From Hygrocybe punicea (Eukaryota; Basidiomycota; Agaricomycetes; Agaricales; Hygrophoraceae): a DNA stretch of 64,000 bases. The stretch's first letter is position 1, and the number at the start of each line of letters is the position of its first letter. A program made the position numbers and the translations under genes. The notes beneath the pieces were generated by a model that worked only from the letters and a program-made list of their open reading frames with translations, searched no databases and had not been told where the DNA came from. The stretch lies in contig OY744466.1 in assembly GCA_963556145.1 (NCBI GenBank), forward strand, positions 2,976,001 through 3,040,000, given 5' to 3'. Below are positions 22,626-34,581 of this stretch, in pieces.

Positions 22626-22994
22626 TGTACCGTGTAAACAAGGCCACCAGAGATTTCTGGTGCTTCAATCAATGGTCAGATAAACCAACCTGTCTTTGTG
22701 AAGAAATCACATATGCAATGATGCATTGGCATTCACATTGGCCTGTCATGCAACACAAGTTAAATGAATGGTCAGAATGTGTCACTGACAACAAGAAAGG
22801 AACCATAAAACCGACATGAGAACTGTTGAGACCAGAGGGAATGGGGAACAGCAGGAGCAGTAGGAACACAACACAGTAGAATAGCATGTTATGCACTAGC
22901 AGATGATGTGTCACAAGTGTAGCATTTAGATTTCAAAGATAAATTTGGAAATTGATTATATAATATTTAATTTCTATTTAATAATTAAATATAA
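22626..22994. other. Unassigned segment in B
   Basis: Includes a 73-codon open stretch at 22,598-22,819 (plus strand), rich in Trp, His and Lys, which might be a captured exon. I do not recognise it. The rest is AT-rich. Confidence 0.35.
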
Positions 22995-24250
22995 GTAAAT
23001 ATATGAGTCAAAAATGGAAGGCCTGACACCCCCAACTTCGCGTTTTCAAGAGAAACAGGGTATGGGGATCTAGATGAGGGGTGTGGGGCGGGGTGACATG
23101 GTGAGTGAAAATGGGGGGGGGTGGTTGGGCAGACAGCCAGAATCCGAGGGCCTGAGACCCCCCGACCCCTCATTTTCAACGCGAATGAGGTCCAGGGGGT
23201 GTAGACTGGCAGGGGGTGGTCGAAAACGGGTGTCCTGGAGGTAGAAAAAGGGAGGGTGGTGGTGGTTGGGCAGAATGCCGGATCACGAGGGCCTGAGACC
23301 CCCCGACCCCTCGTGGTCGACGTGAACGAGGTGCGGGGGGTGTGCACTGGTCGGGGGTGATCGAAAACCATACAGGGTGGGGCGTCCCGGGGGATGAAAA
23401 GGGGGGGGGGGTTGCCGGTTGAGCAGACAGGCGGAATGCGAGGGCCGGAGACCCCCGACCCCTCATTTTTGACGCGAACGAGGTGCAGGGGGTGTAACCT
23501 AGCCGGGGGTAGTCGTAAAAGCCGTGGGACGGGTTGTCCTGGGGGATGAAAAAGGGGGGGTGTTGCTGGTTGGGCGGACAGCCGGAATGCGAGGGCCTGA
23601 GATCCCCCGACCCCTCGTTTTCAACGCGAACGAGGTGCGGGGGGTGTAGCCTAGCCGGGGGTGGTCGAAAAAGTCGCAGGACGGGCTGTCCTGGGGGATG
23701 AAAAAGGGGGGGTGTTGCTGGCTGGGCAGATAGGCGGAATGCGAGGGCCGGAGACCCCCCAACTTCTCGTTTTCAACGGGAACGAGGTGTGGGGGATCTA
23801 GACTGGCCAGGGATGGTCGACAACGGGGCTGGACCAGGTGTCCTGTTGGTAGAAAAAGGGCGGGTGGTGGTGGTGGGGCAGACAGCCGGATCGCATGGTT
23901 TTGAGACCCCCCACTCACGCGTTTTCAACGCGAACAAGGTCCAGGGGGTGTAGCCTGGCCGGGGGTGGTCGAAAACGGGGCGGGACGGGCTGTCCTGGTG
24001 GTTGAAAAAGGGGGATGTTGGTTGTTGGGCAGATAGCTGGATTGCGAGGGCCTGGGACCCCCCGACTCCTCATTTTCAACAGGAACGAGGTGTGGGGGGT
24101 CTAGACTGGCTGGGGATGGTCGAACATAAGGCTGGGTGGGGCGTCCTGGTGGTTGAAAACGTTGGGGGGCGCTGGTTGGGCACAAGGCGGGAATGTGAGG
24201 TCCTCAGACCTTCCGACCCCTGGTTTTCAATGGAAACGGGTTGCGGGGGG
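22995..24250. repeat. G-rich tandem array 1, unit about 150 bp
   Basis: Degenerate units of about 150-154 bp. Each has GAGACCCCCCGACCCCTCG, TTTTCAACGCGAACGAGG, GTGTAG...AGCCGGGGGTGGTCG, a G-run and GGTTGGGCAGA. The plus strand is strongly G-rich. Long Pro-rich ORFs on the minus strand follow from the composition and unit length, and I do not call them genes. Confidence 0.88.
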
Positions 24251-24872
24251 TACAGACATCAGTACTAGACCAAGGACAATAAAACTACGTCCATACCTCT
24301 GTTACACCACCCCCTCGACGATGTTGCTGTTGAGCAACAGAAGGTTTGTGCACTCATCTGAGCTCGAAAGCTCTCACTGTATATTTAAGACTCCGCTCTA
24401 ATTTCAGCCACAACTCCAGACCACTCTTGCTTGTTTGCATTCTAGAGACTCAGATATCACGTTTTACAACTGCCTCCAGTGGACAAAAGTGTAGCATACA
24501 TCCAGTAGAATATACTTGGAAATTATCACATTTTTATTTGTAGTATAACATGAGTTATTGTATCTATACTGATTTCCTTGGCAAAAGATAGCTCACAGGT
24601 AGTCCAAATTATGCCAGATCCACTCCATAATTTTTTTCCAGCAGGACAGTCCCCATGACATCCTCCTTGTCAAATCTGGTGACAGTCTATGCAGTGTGCA
24701 AGTCAATAGAGGCTCTGAATTCTGGAATGAAACCAGTCAAACGGGATTTTGAACTCAGTTGCCATATTGGGACGCAATTTTCCCTCAGTCCCTGAGATGA
24801 ATGAATGAATCACCTCAATGGCTGAAAACCGGGTTTATAAGAACGAGTTTTCCATAAATGGAAGAACTCGTA
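24251..24872 (-). other. Internal left-end region in B
   Basis: A ~620-bp subterminal block ending in the LE hairpin (24,840-24,872). It is nearly the same as 29,757-30,377 and 33,959-34,581. Host sequence beyond it is AACCAACATTG of an RE subterminal region, so this is the left end of an element that inserted into a Helitron-like RE region. Confidence 0.8.
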
Positions 24873-25235
24873 AACCAACATTGTAGTGGACTAAATGTCA
24901 GTTATACAACAGTTTATCCTGGCATTTACTACTACCACTGTTACCCTTACTTATCAGTGCTCGGGCAATAAGTAACAATAAGAACTTAAGTGTTTGACAT
25001 CATGTAATCAATTTATAACACTCCTATATTTAATGGCCCACTTTCCCACCCAGAAGATTTCCTCCAATTTTGATGTCCAATATGAATTTCAGCTGGTGAA
25101 AATTTTGAATGTCCCACTTTCCCACCCAATAGTCCTCAATGATATTAAATTACTGGTTTCGTGCATAAACTGCTAGCACAAGAATTTTATTTTCATATCT
25201 TTTAAAATCATCATCCAACATCATACCAATGTAGA
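24873..25235 (-). pseudogene. Second RE-side remnant with the last Rep codons
   Basis: Matches the A subterminal region (CCCACTTTCCCACCC boxes) and the last ~26 Rep codons to about 25,235, where foldback 1 begins inside the HIGM codons. Confidence 0.75.
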
Positions 25236-25995
25236 CTTTTTGAATTTTATTGGTAGTTTAGAAAAATCTTGACTTTAGCAAAATCTTGAGTGGTGTATTT
25301 TATATCTCATGAAATACTGTATGGATTGACATGGTTATTGATGAAAGGTTGTACTATGTCTTAAGGGCTATCTACTCCTGTAATTACATTTCGAAAATAT
25401 TTAGTGTGTGATGAGTTGTGGATGAAACAAGAGGTGAACCAGTACTTTATGACACCCCAAATGATATTGTCAAATAATGCCATCAAATGAACTCCTATGA
25501 AGAAGATTGTAGAGAGAAAGTTGTTCATTTTGTCAAGGGCTAGAAGTACATATACCATGTTTTTCTTTATTTTTTGTTTTTTGAGCCAATATTTATGACT
25601 TTGGTAGTCATGATCTCAATGCAGACAAGCATAGTAATGATGTAATATTGGCTCAAAGAACAAAAAATAAAGAAAAAAACAGTATATGTACTTCTAGTCC
25701 TTGAACAACTTTCTCTCTACAATCTTCTTCATAGGAGTTCATTTGATGGCATTATTTGACAATATCATTTGGGGTGTCATAAAGTACTGGTTCACCTCTT
25801 GTTTCATCCACAACTCACCACACACTAAATATTTTCTAAATATAATTACAAGAGTAGATAGCCCAACAACTTTCCCTCTATAACCATGTCAATCCATGCA
25901 GTATTTCATGAGATACAAAATACACCACTCAAAATTTTTCTAAGTCAACATTTTTCTAAACTATCAAAAAAATTCAAAAACTCTCGAGAATTTCA
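25236..25995. mobile_element. Foldback element 1 (MITE-like)
   Basis: Inverted arms of about 340 bp (25,236-25,590 and 25,640-25,995) around a short loop, sharing CATGAAATACTG, GGTGAACCAGTACTTTATGAC and TTGAGCCAATATT. It is inserted in the Rep remnant. No coding capacity. Target duplication not determined. Confidence 0.75.
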
Positions 25996-26790
25996 AAAAC
26001 AGCTGTAATGTATATTATTTATTCCAGATATTATTCTGTTCTTTAGTAAAATATAAGAAGAGTAATCATTACTATATCGGAACCTTGTTAGAATTTGGAA
26101 CATCATACATTGTATGTGTTTCTGTTGGTCACTTACACATTGTAAAGTCAGAAAATATGATTTCATTAATTTTTATAAATTTTGCAATGTGGTGAGGATA
26201 TGCTTGATTGAGAATATGACTGTACTGTATGTTTGTCATGTCTGCAACTTCTGAAAATATTCTTAGAATATGACAAGCTGATGAGACTTGGTGATTTTCC
26301 AATGACCTTTTACCTGCTGATAAATAAGGTGCATGCTAGTTATCACTTATAACACCTGGCTGATGCTTGCAGCTGTACTCTGCTCTTGCCTCCAATGCTC
26401 TACAAAGCCTCTCATATTTCAACCAATCTTGCAAGGAAATTGTTGTGGTTGTCCTTCCCATCCTTGGACTTGTTGTGCTTGTTGTCCACATCTTGCTTGT
26501 CCCATTGCTGTTGTGGTCTATGTTGCTACCATCTTGCAAGTGGTTGGTCTTGGTTGCTCATTGTAGTTGCCTAAATATATATAATTAGAATAGTTGAATT
26601 ACAAAAGAAAACATACTCTGGCTGTTATTACTGTGAACCTGTCCAAAACTGTGACACAGCAGGTGTGGGTCACAGTTCACCTGCAGGTGCCAAATTTAGC
26701 AACCACACCTGTACCCACGACCTAAAAATCACAGGTGCATCCATACCTGTAGTCAACCTAACCATTACCAGACAAGGAGAGTTTACAGCT
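25996..26790. other. Unassigned AT-rich segment in B
   Basis: No gene supported. Short overlapping ORFs near 26,333-26,590 are low-complexity (Leu/Cys or Gln/Asn-rich depending on strand). A clustered set of CACCTG/CAGGTG motifs lies at 26,660-26,745. Confidence 0.4.
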
Positions 26791-27570
26791 GTTCTTGTAA
26801 TTGTTGGCAGTAACTCAGCATTTTTCAATCAATTAAGAAATTTGGACTTGAGTAGAAATTTGAGTGCTCTGTTTTGTATCTCATGAAATACTGCATGGAT
26901 TGATATGGTTATGGAGAGAAAGTTGTACTATTTCTTGAGGGCTATCTGTTCCTGTACTTACATTTGAACAATATTTAATGTATGGTGAGTGGATGAAACA
27001 AAAGGTAAACCAGTACTTTTGGACAATCAAAATGATATTGTCACATTATGGCATCAAATGAGCTCATATGAAGAAGATTGTACAGAGAAAGTTGTTCATT
27101 TTTTCAAGGGCTAAAAGTAAATATACTGCTGTTTTCTTTATTTTTGTCTTTTGAGCCAATATTACATCTGTGCTATGTTTGTGTATATTAGGTTTGAAAT
27201 ATCACGAAAATCACAATTAGGGGCTCAAAAGACAAAGATAAAAAAAAACACGGTATATCTACTTTTAGCCCTTGGAAAAATGAACAACTTTCTCCCCACA
27301 ATCTGAGCTCATTTGATGCCATAATGTGACAATATCATTTTGATTGTCCAAAAGTACTGGTTTACCTTTTGTTTCATTCACAACTCACCATATGCTAAAT
27401 ATTGTTCAAATGTAATTACAGGAATAGATAGCCCTCAAGAAATAGTACAACTTTCCCTCCATAACCATATCAATCCATGCAGTATTTCATGAGAAACAAA
27501 ACAGAGCACTCAAATTTCTACTAAAGTCCAAATTTCTCAATTATTACAAGAATGGCTGTAATCACCATTA
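26790..27570. mobile_element. Foldback element 2, related to foldback 1
   Basis: Arms of about 340 bp (26,790-27,150 and 27,220-27,570) with the outer sequence ACAGC.GTTCTTGTAAT. Its internal blocks (TGAAATACTGCATGGATTGA, CCAGTACTTTTGGACAATC) are diverged versions of foldback 1, so both belong to one family. No ORF. Confidence 0.75.
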
Positions 27571-28239
27571 TCCCCACACCACTACTGATATTCAAAACTT
27601 GCCAAATTATAATGCTAAATATTTCATATAAGAATTATGCTTGAAACAAGTTGGGGGGTGGGACCATCCATCACCGTCATCACCTGTGCTTGTAATGTCT
27701 GCCATTACTATTATTGGAGTAGAAGTGAAAATTGGATGTGTAATGCAAATGTCTTGGAACAGTGTATTCTACTGCTCCATGTAAATTTGGGGACATAAAC
27801 ATATAATATGAATTCTTTTGCCTAGTCATATGCAGGATTTTTCAAGTGAGTGAAGTTGGAGAGAGAAAAAGTGGTGATTTTGGCTGTGTATGAAATACTG
27901 TGGGCCAGAATCCTAGAGATCTGTTGTGAATGTTGCAATTTTCAAGCCTCCCATACACTAACAACTATTTGGGCTTACCAGAAAACAGTCCACAATACTA
28001 TCTATGGTTGCATGAGTGTTGTTGTAAAGATATTTTCTCATTGCAGACTGGGAAAGGCAGAACATCTGTATGACATTCTGTGACATCAATTTGCATTAAA
28101 ATCAGAGTCAACATCTTGGTCAATGCCCCATGGCCAAGTCTCTCACTATAAAAATCAGAAAAAATATAATCATACATAGCTTCATATCTGTACAAATTAT
28201 TAGAGGCAGGGAACCAATACAAGTCAGGTGTAGTCAGGA
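27571..28239. other. Unassigned segment in B
   Basis: AT-rich with no supported gene, repeat or element end. It leads into the second G-rich array. Confidence 0.4.
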
Positions 28240-29765
28240 ACTGCATGGGAGGGTGTATCTTGAGTGTAGTAAAATTGGGGGTGGGAGGTTGGGCATATGG
28301 TGGTGGCGAGGGAGTATAAAAAGACAGGTGGCTGGTTTGGGGCACATAACGGATCGGGGGCCCCACGGCTGCTCCTGTTCACCTGAAACGAGGCGCCGTG
28401 GCTGTATTCCAGCCGGGCATGGTCGCAAACCGGTGGGTAAGGGCATGCCGTGGGTTGAAAAGTGGCGTGGAGGTTTGGGCACTTGGTCGCGACGCGATGT
28501 GAGGGATTAGGACCCGACGGTTGCTGGTTTTCAACGGGAACGTGGCGCCGTGGTATATTCCAGCCGGGCGTGGCCAAGAACCACGAGGGGTGCATGTTTG
28601 GGGTGCACAAAAAGAGGTGGGTGATTGGGGCACCTAGCGGCGATGCGAGGGATAAGGGCACCACGGCCACTCATTTTCAACGGGAACGTTGCGCCGTTGG
28701 TGTATTCCAGCCGGGCGTGGCCAAGAACCACGAGGGGAAGCGTGTTTGGGGTGAACAAAAAGCGGGGGTGAGTGGTTGGGGCACAAAGTGGCAATGCGAG
28801 GGATTAGGACCCAACGGCCATTCGTTTTCAATGGGAACGACGCGCCACGGGTGTATTCCAGCCAGGCGTGGCCAAGACCGGCGAGGGGAGACGTGTTTCG
28901 GGTGAAAAAAAAAAGGGATGAGTGGTTGGGGCACATAGCGTCGATGCGAGGGATCAGGGCCACGCAGCCACAGGTTTTCAACGGGAACGAAGCACCGTGG
29001 GTGCATTCCAACCGGGCGTGGCCAAAAACCGGGTGCGTGGGTGTGTTTAGGGTGTAAAAAAAATGTGTGGTGCTTGGGGCACAGATGGCGGCAGCGCGAG
29101 GTCCGGAGACACGCCGCCCGCTCGTTTTCAACACGAACGAGGTGCGGGGGCTGTAGACGGGCCGGGGGTAGACGAAAACGTGGCGGGACGGGACGTCCTG
29201 ATGGTTGAAAACGGGGGGGTGGTGGTGGTTGGGCAGTCAGCCGGATCGCGAGGGCTTGAGACCCCCCGACCACTCGTTGTCAACGGAAACGGAGTGTGGG
29301 GGGTGTAGACTAGCCGGGGGTGGTCAAAAACGGGACGGGAGCGGGGGGTCCTGGTGGTAGAAAAAGGGGGTGGGGGTGGTTGGGCAGTCAGCCGGATCGC
29401 GAGGGCTTGAGACCCCCCGACCACTCGTTGTCAACGGAAACGGAGCGTGGGGGGTGTAGACTAGCCGGGGGTGGTCGAAAACGGGACGGGAGCGGGTGTC
29501 CTGGTCGTAGACAAGGGGGGTGGGGGTGGTTGGGCAGTCAGCCGGATCGCGAGGGCCTGAGACCCCCCGACTACTGGTTTTCAACGGAAACGGAGCGTGG
29601 AGGGTGTAGCCTAGACGGGGGAGGCTGAAAACGCGGCGGTATGGGCTGTCCTGGTGGTGGACCAAAGGAGGCGCGGTGGTTGGGCAAATGATGGGAGCGT
29701 GCGGTCCTGAGACCCCCCGACCCCTCGTTTTCAGCACAGATGAGGTGCGGGGGGTGCAGACATCA
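28240..29765. repeat. G-rich tandem array 2, unit about 150 bp
   Basis: Two subfamilies. 28,380-29,090 has TGTATTCCAGCCGGGCGTGG spaced at about 147, 151 and 150 bp. 29,090-29,765 has GTGTAGACTAGCCGGGGGTG spaced at about 151 and 150 bp. It abuts the LE subterminal block, as in arrays 1 and 3. Confidence 0.88.
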
Positions 29766-30377
29766 GTACCAGACCAAAGAAAACAAACTACGTACTTACC
29801 TTGGTCTACACCACCGCCCGACAATCTTGCTGTTGCCAGTGAGCCGCAGGTTTTGCACTTAACTGAGCTCGAAAGCTCTCCCTGTGCATTTCAGACTCCA
29901 CTCGAATTTCAGCCACAGCTCCGGACCACCCTTCCTTGTTTGCATTCTAGAGACTCAGATATCACGTTTTACAACTGCCTCCAGTGGACAAAAGTGTAGC
30001 ATACATCCAGTAGAATATACTTGGAAATTATCACATTTTTATTTGTAGTATAACATGAGTTATTGTATCTATACTGATTTCCTTGGCAAAAGATAGCTCA
30101 CAGGTAGTCCAAATTATGCCAGATCCACTCCATAATTTTTTTCCAGCAGGACAGTCCCCATGACATCCTCCTTGTCAAATCTGGTGACAGTCTATGCAGT
30201 GTGCAAGTCAATAGAGGCTCTGAATTCTGGAATGAAACCAGTCAAACGGGATTTTGAACTCAGTTGCCATATTGGGACACATTTTTCACTCAGTCCCTGA
30301 GATGAATGAATGAATCACCTCAATGGCTGAAATCCGGGTTTATAAGAACGAGTTTTCCATAAATGGAAGAACTCGTA
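29757..30377 (-). other. Left-end region of element B with terminal hairpin
   Basis: A 620-bp block ending in GAACGAGTTTTCCAT / ATGGAAGAACTCGTA (30,345-30,377). The hairpin contains the 10-bp motif that is inverted in the RE. The next base begins the exonuclease-like gene. Confidence 0.82.
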
Positions 30378-32447
30378 ACAACCACTTTTCAATGACCGTG
30401 CCTGGGAAATTGCAAAGAGTGCTCTTGAAAACATTCGCCGTGGCTATTACTCGGATCCTCCCAATATCAGATTGTACTACAGCCAAGGTGAAGACAAGTT
30501 TGGCCTTCTGACATACAGATGTTGTCGAGGGACAAATGGTATTGAAGGAGGGGTGCATCAAAATGTCATACGCTGGTTTGGCTCATTTAATGCTGGTGCT
30601 GATTTTGTGGTTGAGCTTCTTCGTGATTACACATTGTGCCACAACTTGAAAGTGAGTGATTCTATTACTGCATTCACAGTATTACTGACTAAAATACAGG
30701 TTGGAATTCTTAACCGCACTGGTACACCGTACACCGGCTCATATGACATATGGACTATGATGTTCCACGTGCACTTTTATTATTTGCGCGATAGAGGCTG
30801 CGCGATCGCGCGAATTGGAACCGCGCGGTTTCACAAGGTACACAGACTTTGTTTTTTTGGCATTGCTGTGCGTCTGTGGGGCCATTTGGGGAGAATAATA
30901 CATTTAATTTATTTCTACCTGTATACTTAGAGTGTTTTAGTCAACTATTAGCTATATTCCAGCAAGCTTTGTGCAATACGAAGCAGACTCTAACTCCGAG
31001 CATGAAATCAACAAGCTGCCTGTTTTGGTTGCAACAATCATGTGATATCAAATTTGATATGAGTTGTCATCGTGATGGCCTGGCCAATGATCGGATCGTG
31101 CAATCAAATCTCTACATCACGAAGCTTGCCCAAAATAGGAAATCCAAAATTAGCGGTCATGCTCACCGAGGCTGCTTTGTGCCCACAAAGCTTGCTGAAA
31201 TATAGCTAATAGTTGACTAAAACACTCTAAGTATACAGGTAGAAATAAATTAAATGTACTATTCACCCCAAATGGCCCCACAGACGCACAGCAATGCCAA
31301 GAAAACAAAGTCCGTGTACTTTGTGAAACCGTGCAGTTCCAATTCGCGCGATCGCGCAGCCTCTATCGCGCAAATAATAAAAGTGCACGTGGAGCGTCAT
31401 ATGGACAGAAAATTGGATCTCATCTCTTCTCGATTCCATGTCTGCACACTTTGCTACCCTTCCAATGACATTTGGTCCTGGTGGATGGGTCAATGGGGAC
31501 AATTACGTGCAGTCCAGTGAAATCTTCGGCATTCTACCATTGTCTGAAACTCACCGCAATAATCTTGGGATGATGCCATATGACCCCAAATTTGCAGTTG
31601 ATGCCAAAATTCGACACCGCTATCTTGCAATTCATCAAAACACACTCAAGGCTGTTCTACCTGTGCACACAAAAGCTGAGCGCGCATTGTTTAAACTGCT
31701 GGTTGCTGAGCCAAATGGTTTGTTCTCTGGTCCAAACGAGCCTAATTGGCAGCGGGTCACCACACGGTGGAGCGCACTGAGTGATGGCATAAAAATTTTC
31801 TACAAGGTGCAACAAATAATATTGTTATGAATTTGACCTTACGATTCCTCACAGTTCCCAGAGCACTTGAAATCATACTGGAAGTCCTGGGGTGACAACG
31901 CAAATGAGAGGAATACAATTAGTATAAATCAAGAAGCCTACGACGAGATTGAAAATGCACTTACTCGATCCACCCATGCAATACCTCCCATCTCCGTTGT
32001 TGCTGCACAGTCAACACCAGTCAGGTTACAAATCAACCGAGGTGGTCGCGAGGTGGATGCTACAGCCGGCCCCAGTGACTGGCAAGTGGTCCAGTTACTT
32101 GGCCGCCAGCAATTAGCACAGTCGACACTGGAGTTCATGTATGCCGGTCACCACTTGTCCAATGCCAGCGCACCAGTGAATCAACAAAAAAAGCGCCGCT
32201 TACCGAGTGAGTCTAATGCTGCCATAGAATCTGCACCAAAACGAAGGAAACCACGGACATGCGTACGATGTCGCCAATCCGATTGCCCCGGAGCATTCAA
32301 AGGCAGGCCGTGTTTGTTGAATGGCGTAAGTTTCCAATCTACTGGATATTCGAGGTGCTGTTGACATCCCATCAGCAAAGTGACGGTGGAAATGGTGGTC
32401 ATCCAAAAGCTCCGTTGAACCCATTTTTCGCAAGGGCTGTGAACTAA
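30378..32447 (+). pseudogene. Exonuclease-like gene, C-terminal part (displaced by inversion)
   Basis: Continues the protein that breaks off at 46,765 on the minus strand; the junction codons give Lys-Thr-Gly-Gln-Pro-Leu-Phe-Asn. Introns at 30,652-30,699, 31,807-31,854 and 32,326-32,375 splice in frame. A 642-bp foldback interrupts the exon at 30,756-31,397. After removal of one 9-bp duplicate the frame reads through (SYDIWTENWISSLL). The C-terminus has a Cys cluster (CVRCRQSDCPG), a possible zinc site, and ends at TAA 32,445-32,447. The combination of exonuclease domain and this tail matches a mushroom family as I remember it. No stop lies in the exons themselves. Confidence 0.75.
30756..31397. 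mobile_element. MULE-like foldback, 642 bp, 9-bp target duplication
   Basis: Terminal inverted repeats of about 200 bp (30,756-30,975 and 31,180-31,397). They contain CCACGTGCACTTTTATTATT and GCGCGATAGAGGCTGCGCGA. The direct duplicate CATATGGAC flanks it (30,747-30,755 and 31,398-31,406). Long repeats with a 9-bp duplication suit a Mutator-type non-autonomous element. A ~200-bp unique core carries no gene. Confidence 0.85.
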
Positions 32448-32764
32448 GATACAATGCTGTTTCATGTAATTAGCATATTAACATTGCTGAATGATTCTTA
32501 CCTGTGGAAAGTGTCATCAATTTCAATCGTTGACACCGACAATTCTGACGCGTCACTTTTAACATTAAGATCTTTAATTATTTAATTATCTCCTTCCTTT
32601 TTCGATTTAATTTATTTAATTTCTCCTCTCGATGTCCAGATATAATATAAATGCCATATTTCAATATTTCAAATAATAAATACAATAATAATAGTCAATT
32701 AATAATACTGATATACCGTCAATATTTGTGAATAAGCAAATAGAAAAATTAATTGAACTTGAAA
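32448..32764. other. Downstream flank of the exonuclease-like gene
   Basis: AT-rich, with no gene seen. It presumably holds the 3' UTR and then meets the G-rich array of H near 32,765. No RE motif is present at this junction. Confidence 0.5.
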
Positions 32765-34581
32765 AATGGGAACCAGGCGCACTGGGCCAATTCCAACCCG
32801 GCGTGGCCAAAAACTGAGCAAACAGGGTGGGTGGTTGGGTGCATGGTGGCAACGCGCAACGATTGAGACCCTACTACTGCTTGTGCTTGATGGGAACGAG
32901 GCGCCGTGGGCCTGTGTTAGCCGGCTATGGCCAAAAACCGGTGTAAAAAATAGGGGGATGGGTGCTTGAGTCCGGAGGTGCTTGGGCACTGGCCGACAAC
33001 GGGTGAGACTGGGACCCCCCGACACCTCGTTTTCTATGTGAACGAGGCGTGGGGTGCGTATACGAGCTGGAGCTGGTTGAAACCAGCGCGTGGTGGCGTG
33101 TCCCGGGTGTAAAAAGTTCCGGGGTGGCACTTGGGCACTGGGCGGAGATAGGTGGGACTGGGAGCCGCCGAAGTCTCGTTTTCTACGCGAACGAGGTGTG
33201 AGGGGCGTATACGAGTTGGGGCTGGTCGAAAACGGCGTGGGGTGGCGTGTCCTGGGTGTAAAACAGTTGGGGGGCGTGGTGCTTAGGCACTGGGTGGAAA
33301 CGGGTGGGAGTGGGACACCCCGAAGTCTCGTTTTCGACGCGAACGAGGCGTGGGGGGCGTATACGAGCTGGGGGTGGTCGAAAACGGCGTGGGGTGGCGT
33401 GTCCTGGGTGTAAAAGGGTCTGGGGGGTGATGCTTGGCACATAATGGTGATGCGAGGGATTGGGGACCCATGGCTGCTCGATTTCAACGGGAATGACGCG
33501 CCGTGGGTGTTTTCCAGCCGGGCGTGGCCAAGAACTGTGAGGGGAGGCGTGTTTGGGGTGTAAAAAAGAGGGGGTGAGTGGTTGGGCACAGATGGCGGCA
33601 GCGCGAGGCTTCAGGGCCCGCGGCCACTCGTTTTCAACAGGAACGATGCGCCGTGGGTGTATTCCAACCGGGTGTGGCCAAAAACCGTGTGGGAGGGTGT
33701 GTTTCGGGTGTAAAAAAACTGGGTGTTGTGGTGGGGGCACAGATGGCGGCAGCATGAGCTCCTGAGACCCCCCGACCCCCCGTTTTCAACGTGAACGAGG
33801 TGCGGGGGGCATACACGAGCCGGGGGTGGTCGAAAACAAGCAGGGTAGGGTGGACTGATGGGCGGAAACAGGGGGGGTGGGGTGGTTGGGCAGATGGCGG
33901 GATTGCAAGGTCCTGAGACCCCCCGGCCCCTCATTTTCAACACGGATGAGATGCGGGGGATGCAGACATCATTATTAGACCATACAAATAAAACTACGTG
34001 CTTACCTTTCTGTACACCACCCCCCCGACGATCTTGCTGTTGAGCAACTGAAGGTTTTGCACTTATCTGAGCTCGAATGGTCTGACTGTGCATTTCAGAC
34101 TCCGCTCGAATTTCAGCCACAAGTCCGGACCACCCTTGCTTGTTTGCATCTTAGAAATTCAGATATGACATTTCACAGCTGCTTTCAGTGGACAAAGGTG
34201 TACCATACATACAAGAGAATATAGCTAGAAATTACCACATTTTACTTTGCAGTATTACACCAGTTATTGTATCTATACTCATTTCCTTTGCATAAACCAG
34301 CTCACAGGTGGTCCAAATTATGTCAGATCCACTGCATAATTTTTTTCCAGCAGGACAGTCCCCATGACATGCTCCTTGTCAAATCTGGTGACAGTCTATG
34401 CAGTGTGCAAGTCAATAGAGGCTCTGAATTCTGGAATGAAACCAGTCAAACGGGATTTTGAACTCAGTTGCCATATTGGGACACAATTTTCGCTCAGTCC
34501 CTGAGATGAATGAATGAATCACCAAACAGACTGCAAACCCGGTGTATAAGAACGAGTTTTCCATAAATGGAAGAACTCGTA
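32765..34581 (-). mobile_element. Element H: left-end part with G-rich array 3
   Basis: Array 3 (32,765-33,958, ~150-bp units) plus the 620-bp LE block and hairpin 34,549-34,581. The LE is inserted in the F Rep gene after the Glu-Ser-His codons. The RE is missing: at the other side the array meets the exonuclease flank without a CAAGT end, so H is truncated or was rearranged. Confidence 0.75.

Larger units (their letters stand above)
21706..30377 (-). mobile_element. Element B: complete 8,672-bp non-autonomous Helitron-like element
   Basis: RE at 21,706-21,750 and LE hairpin at 30,345-30,377. Both ends abut open genes. Contents: RE subterminal region, Rep C-terminal remnant, unknown segment, G-rich array, an internal LE, a second RE-side remnant, two foldback elements, a second G-rich array and the terminal LE region. 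It carries no intact gene. The inverted copy B' (38,093-46,764) differs at only one base that I noticed (24,064). Confidence 0.85.

Noticed and set aside
26333..26590. Small membrane-like protein gene
   Set aside because: Three overlapping frames are open at once in low-complexity sequence, the opposite strand reads as a broken Gln/Asn-rich frame, and nothing is recognisable.
30760..30850. GCGCGATCGCGC region as a stand-alone regulatory palindrome
   Set aside because: It is the terminal part of the 642-bp foldback and is present at both ends.
22985..34120. Many Pro/Arg-rich or Gly/Trp-rich ORFs of 80-300 codons in the G-rich arrays
   Set aside because: They occur in several frames on both strands, follow the ~150-bp unit (divisible by three in many units) and have no start or splice context. 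They are composition effects.
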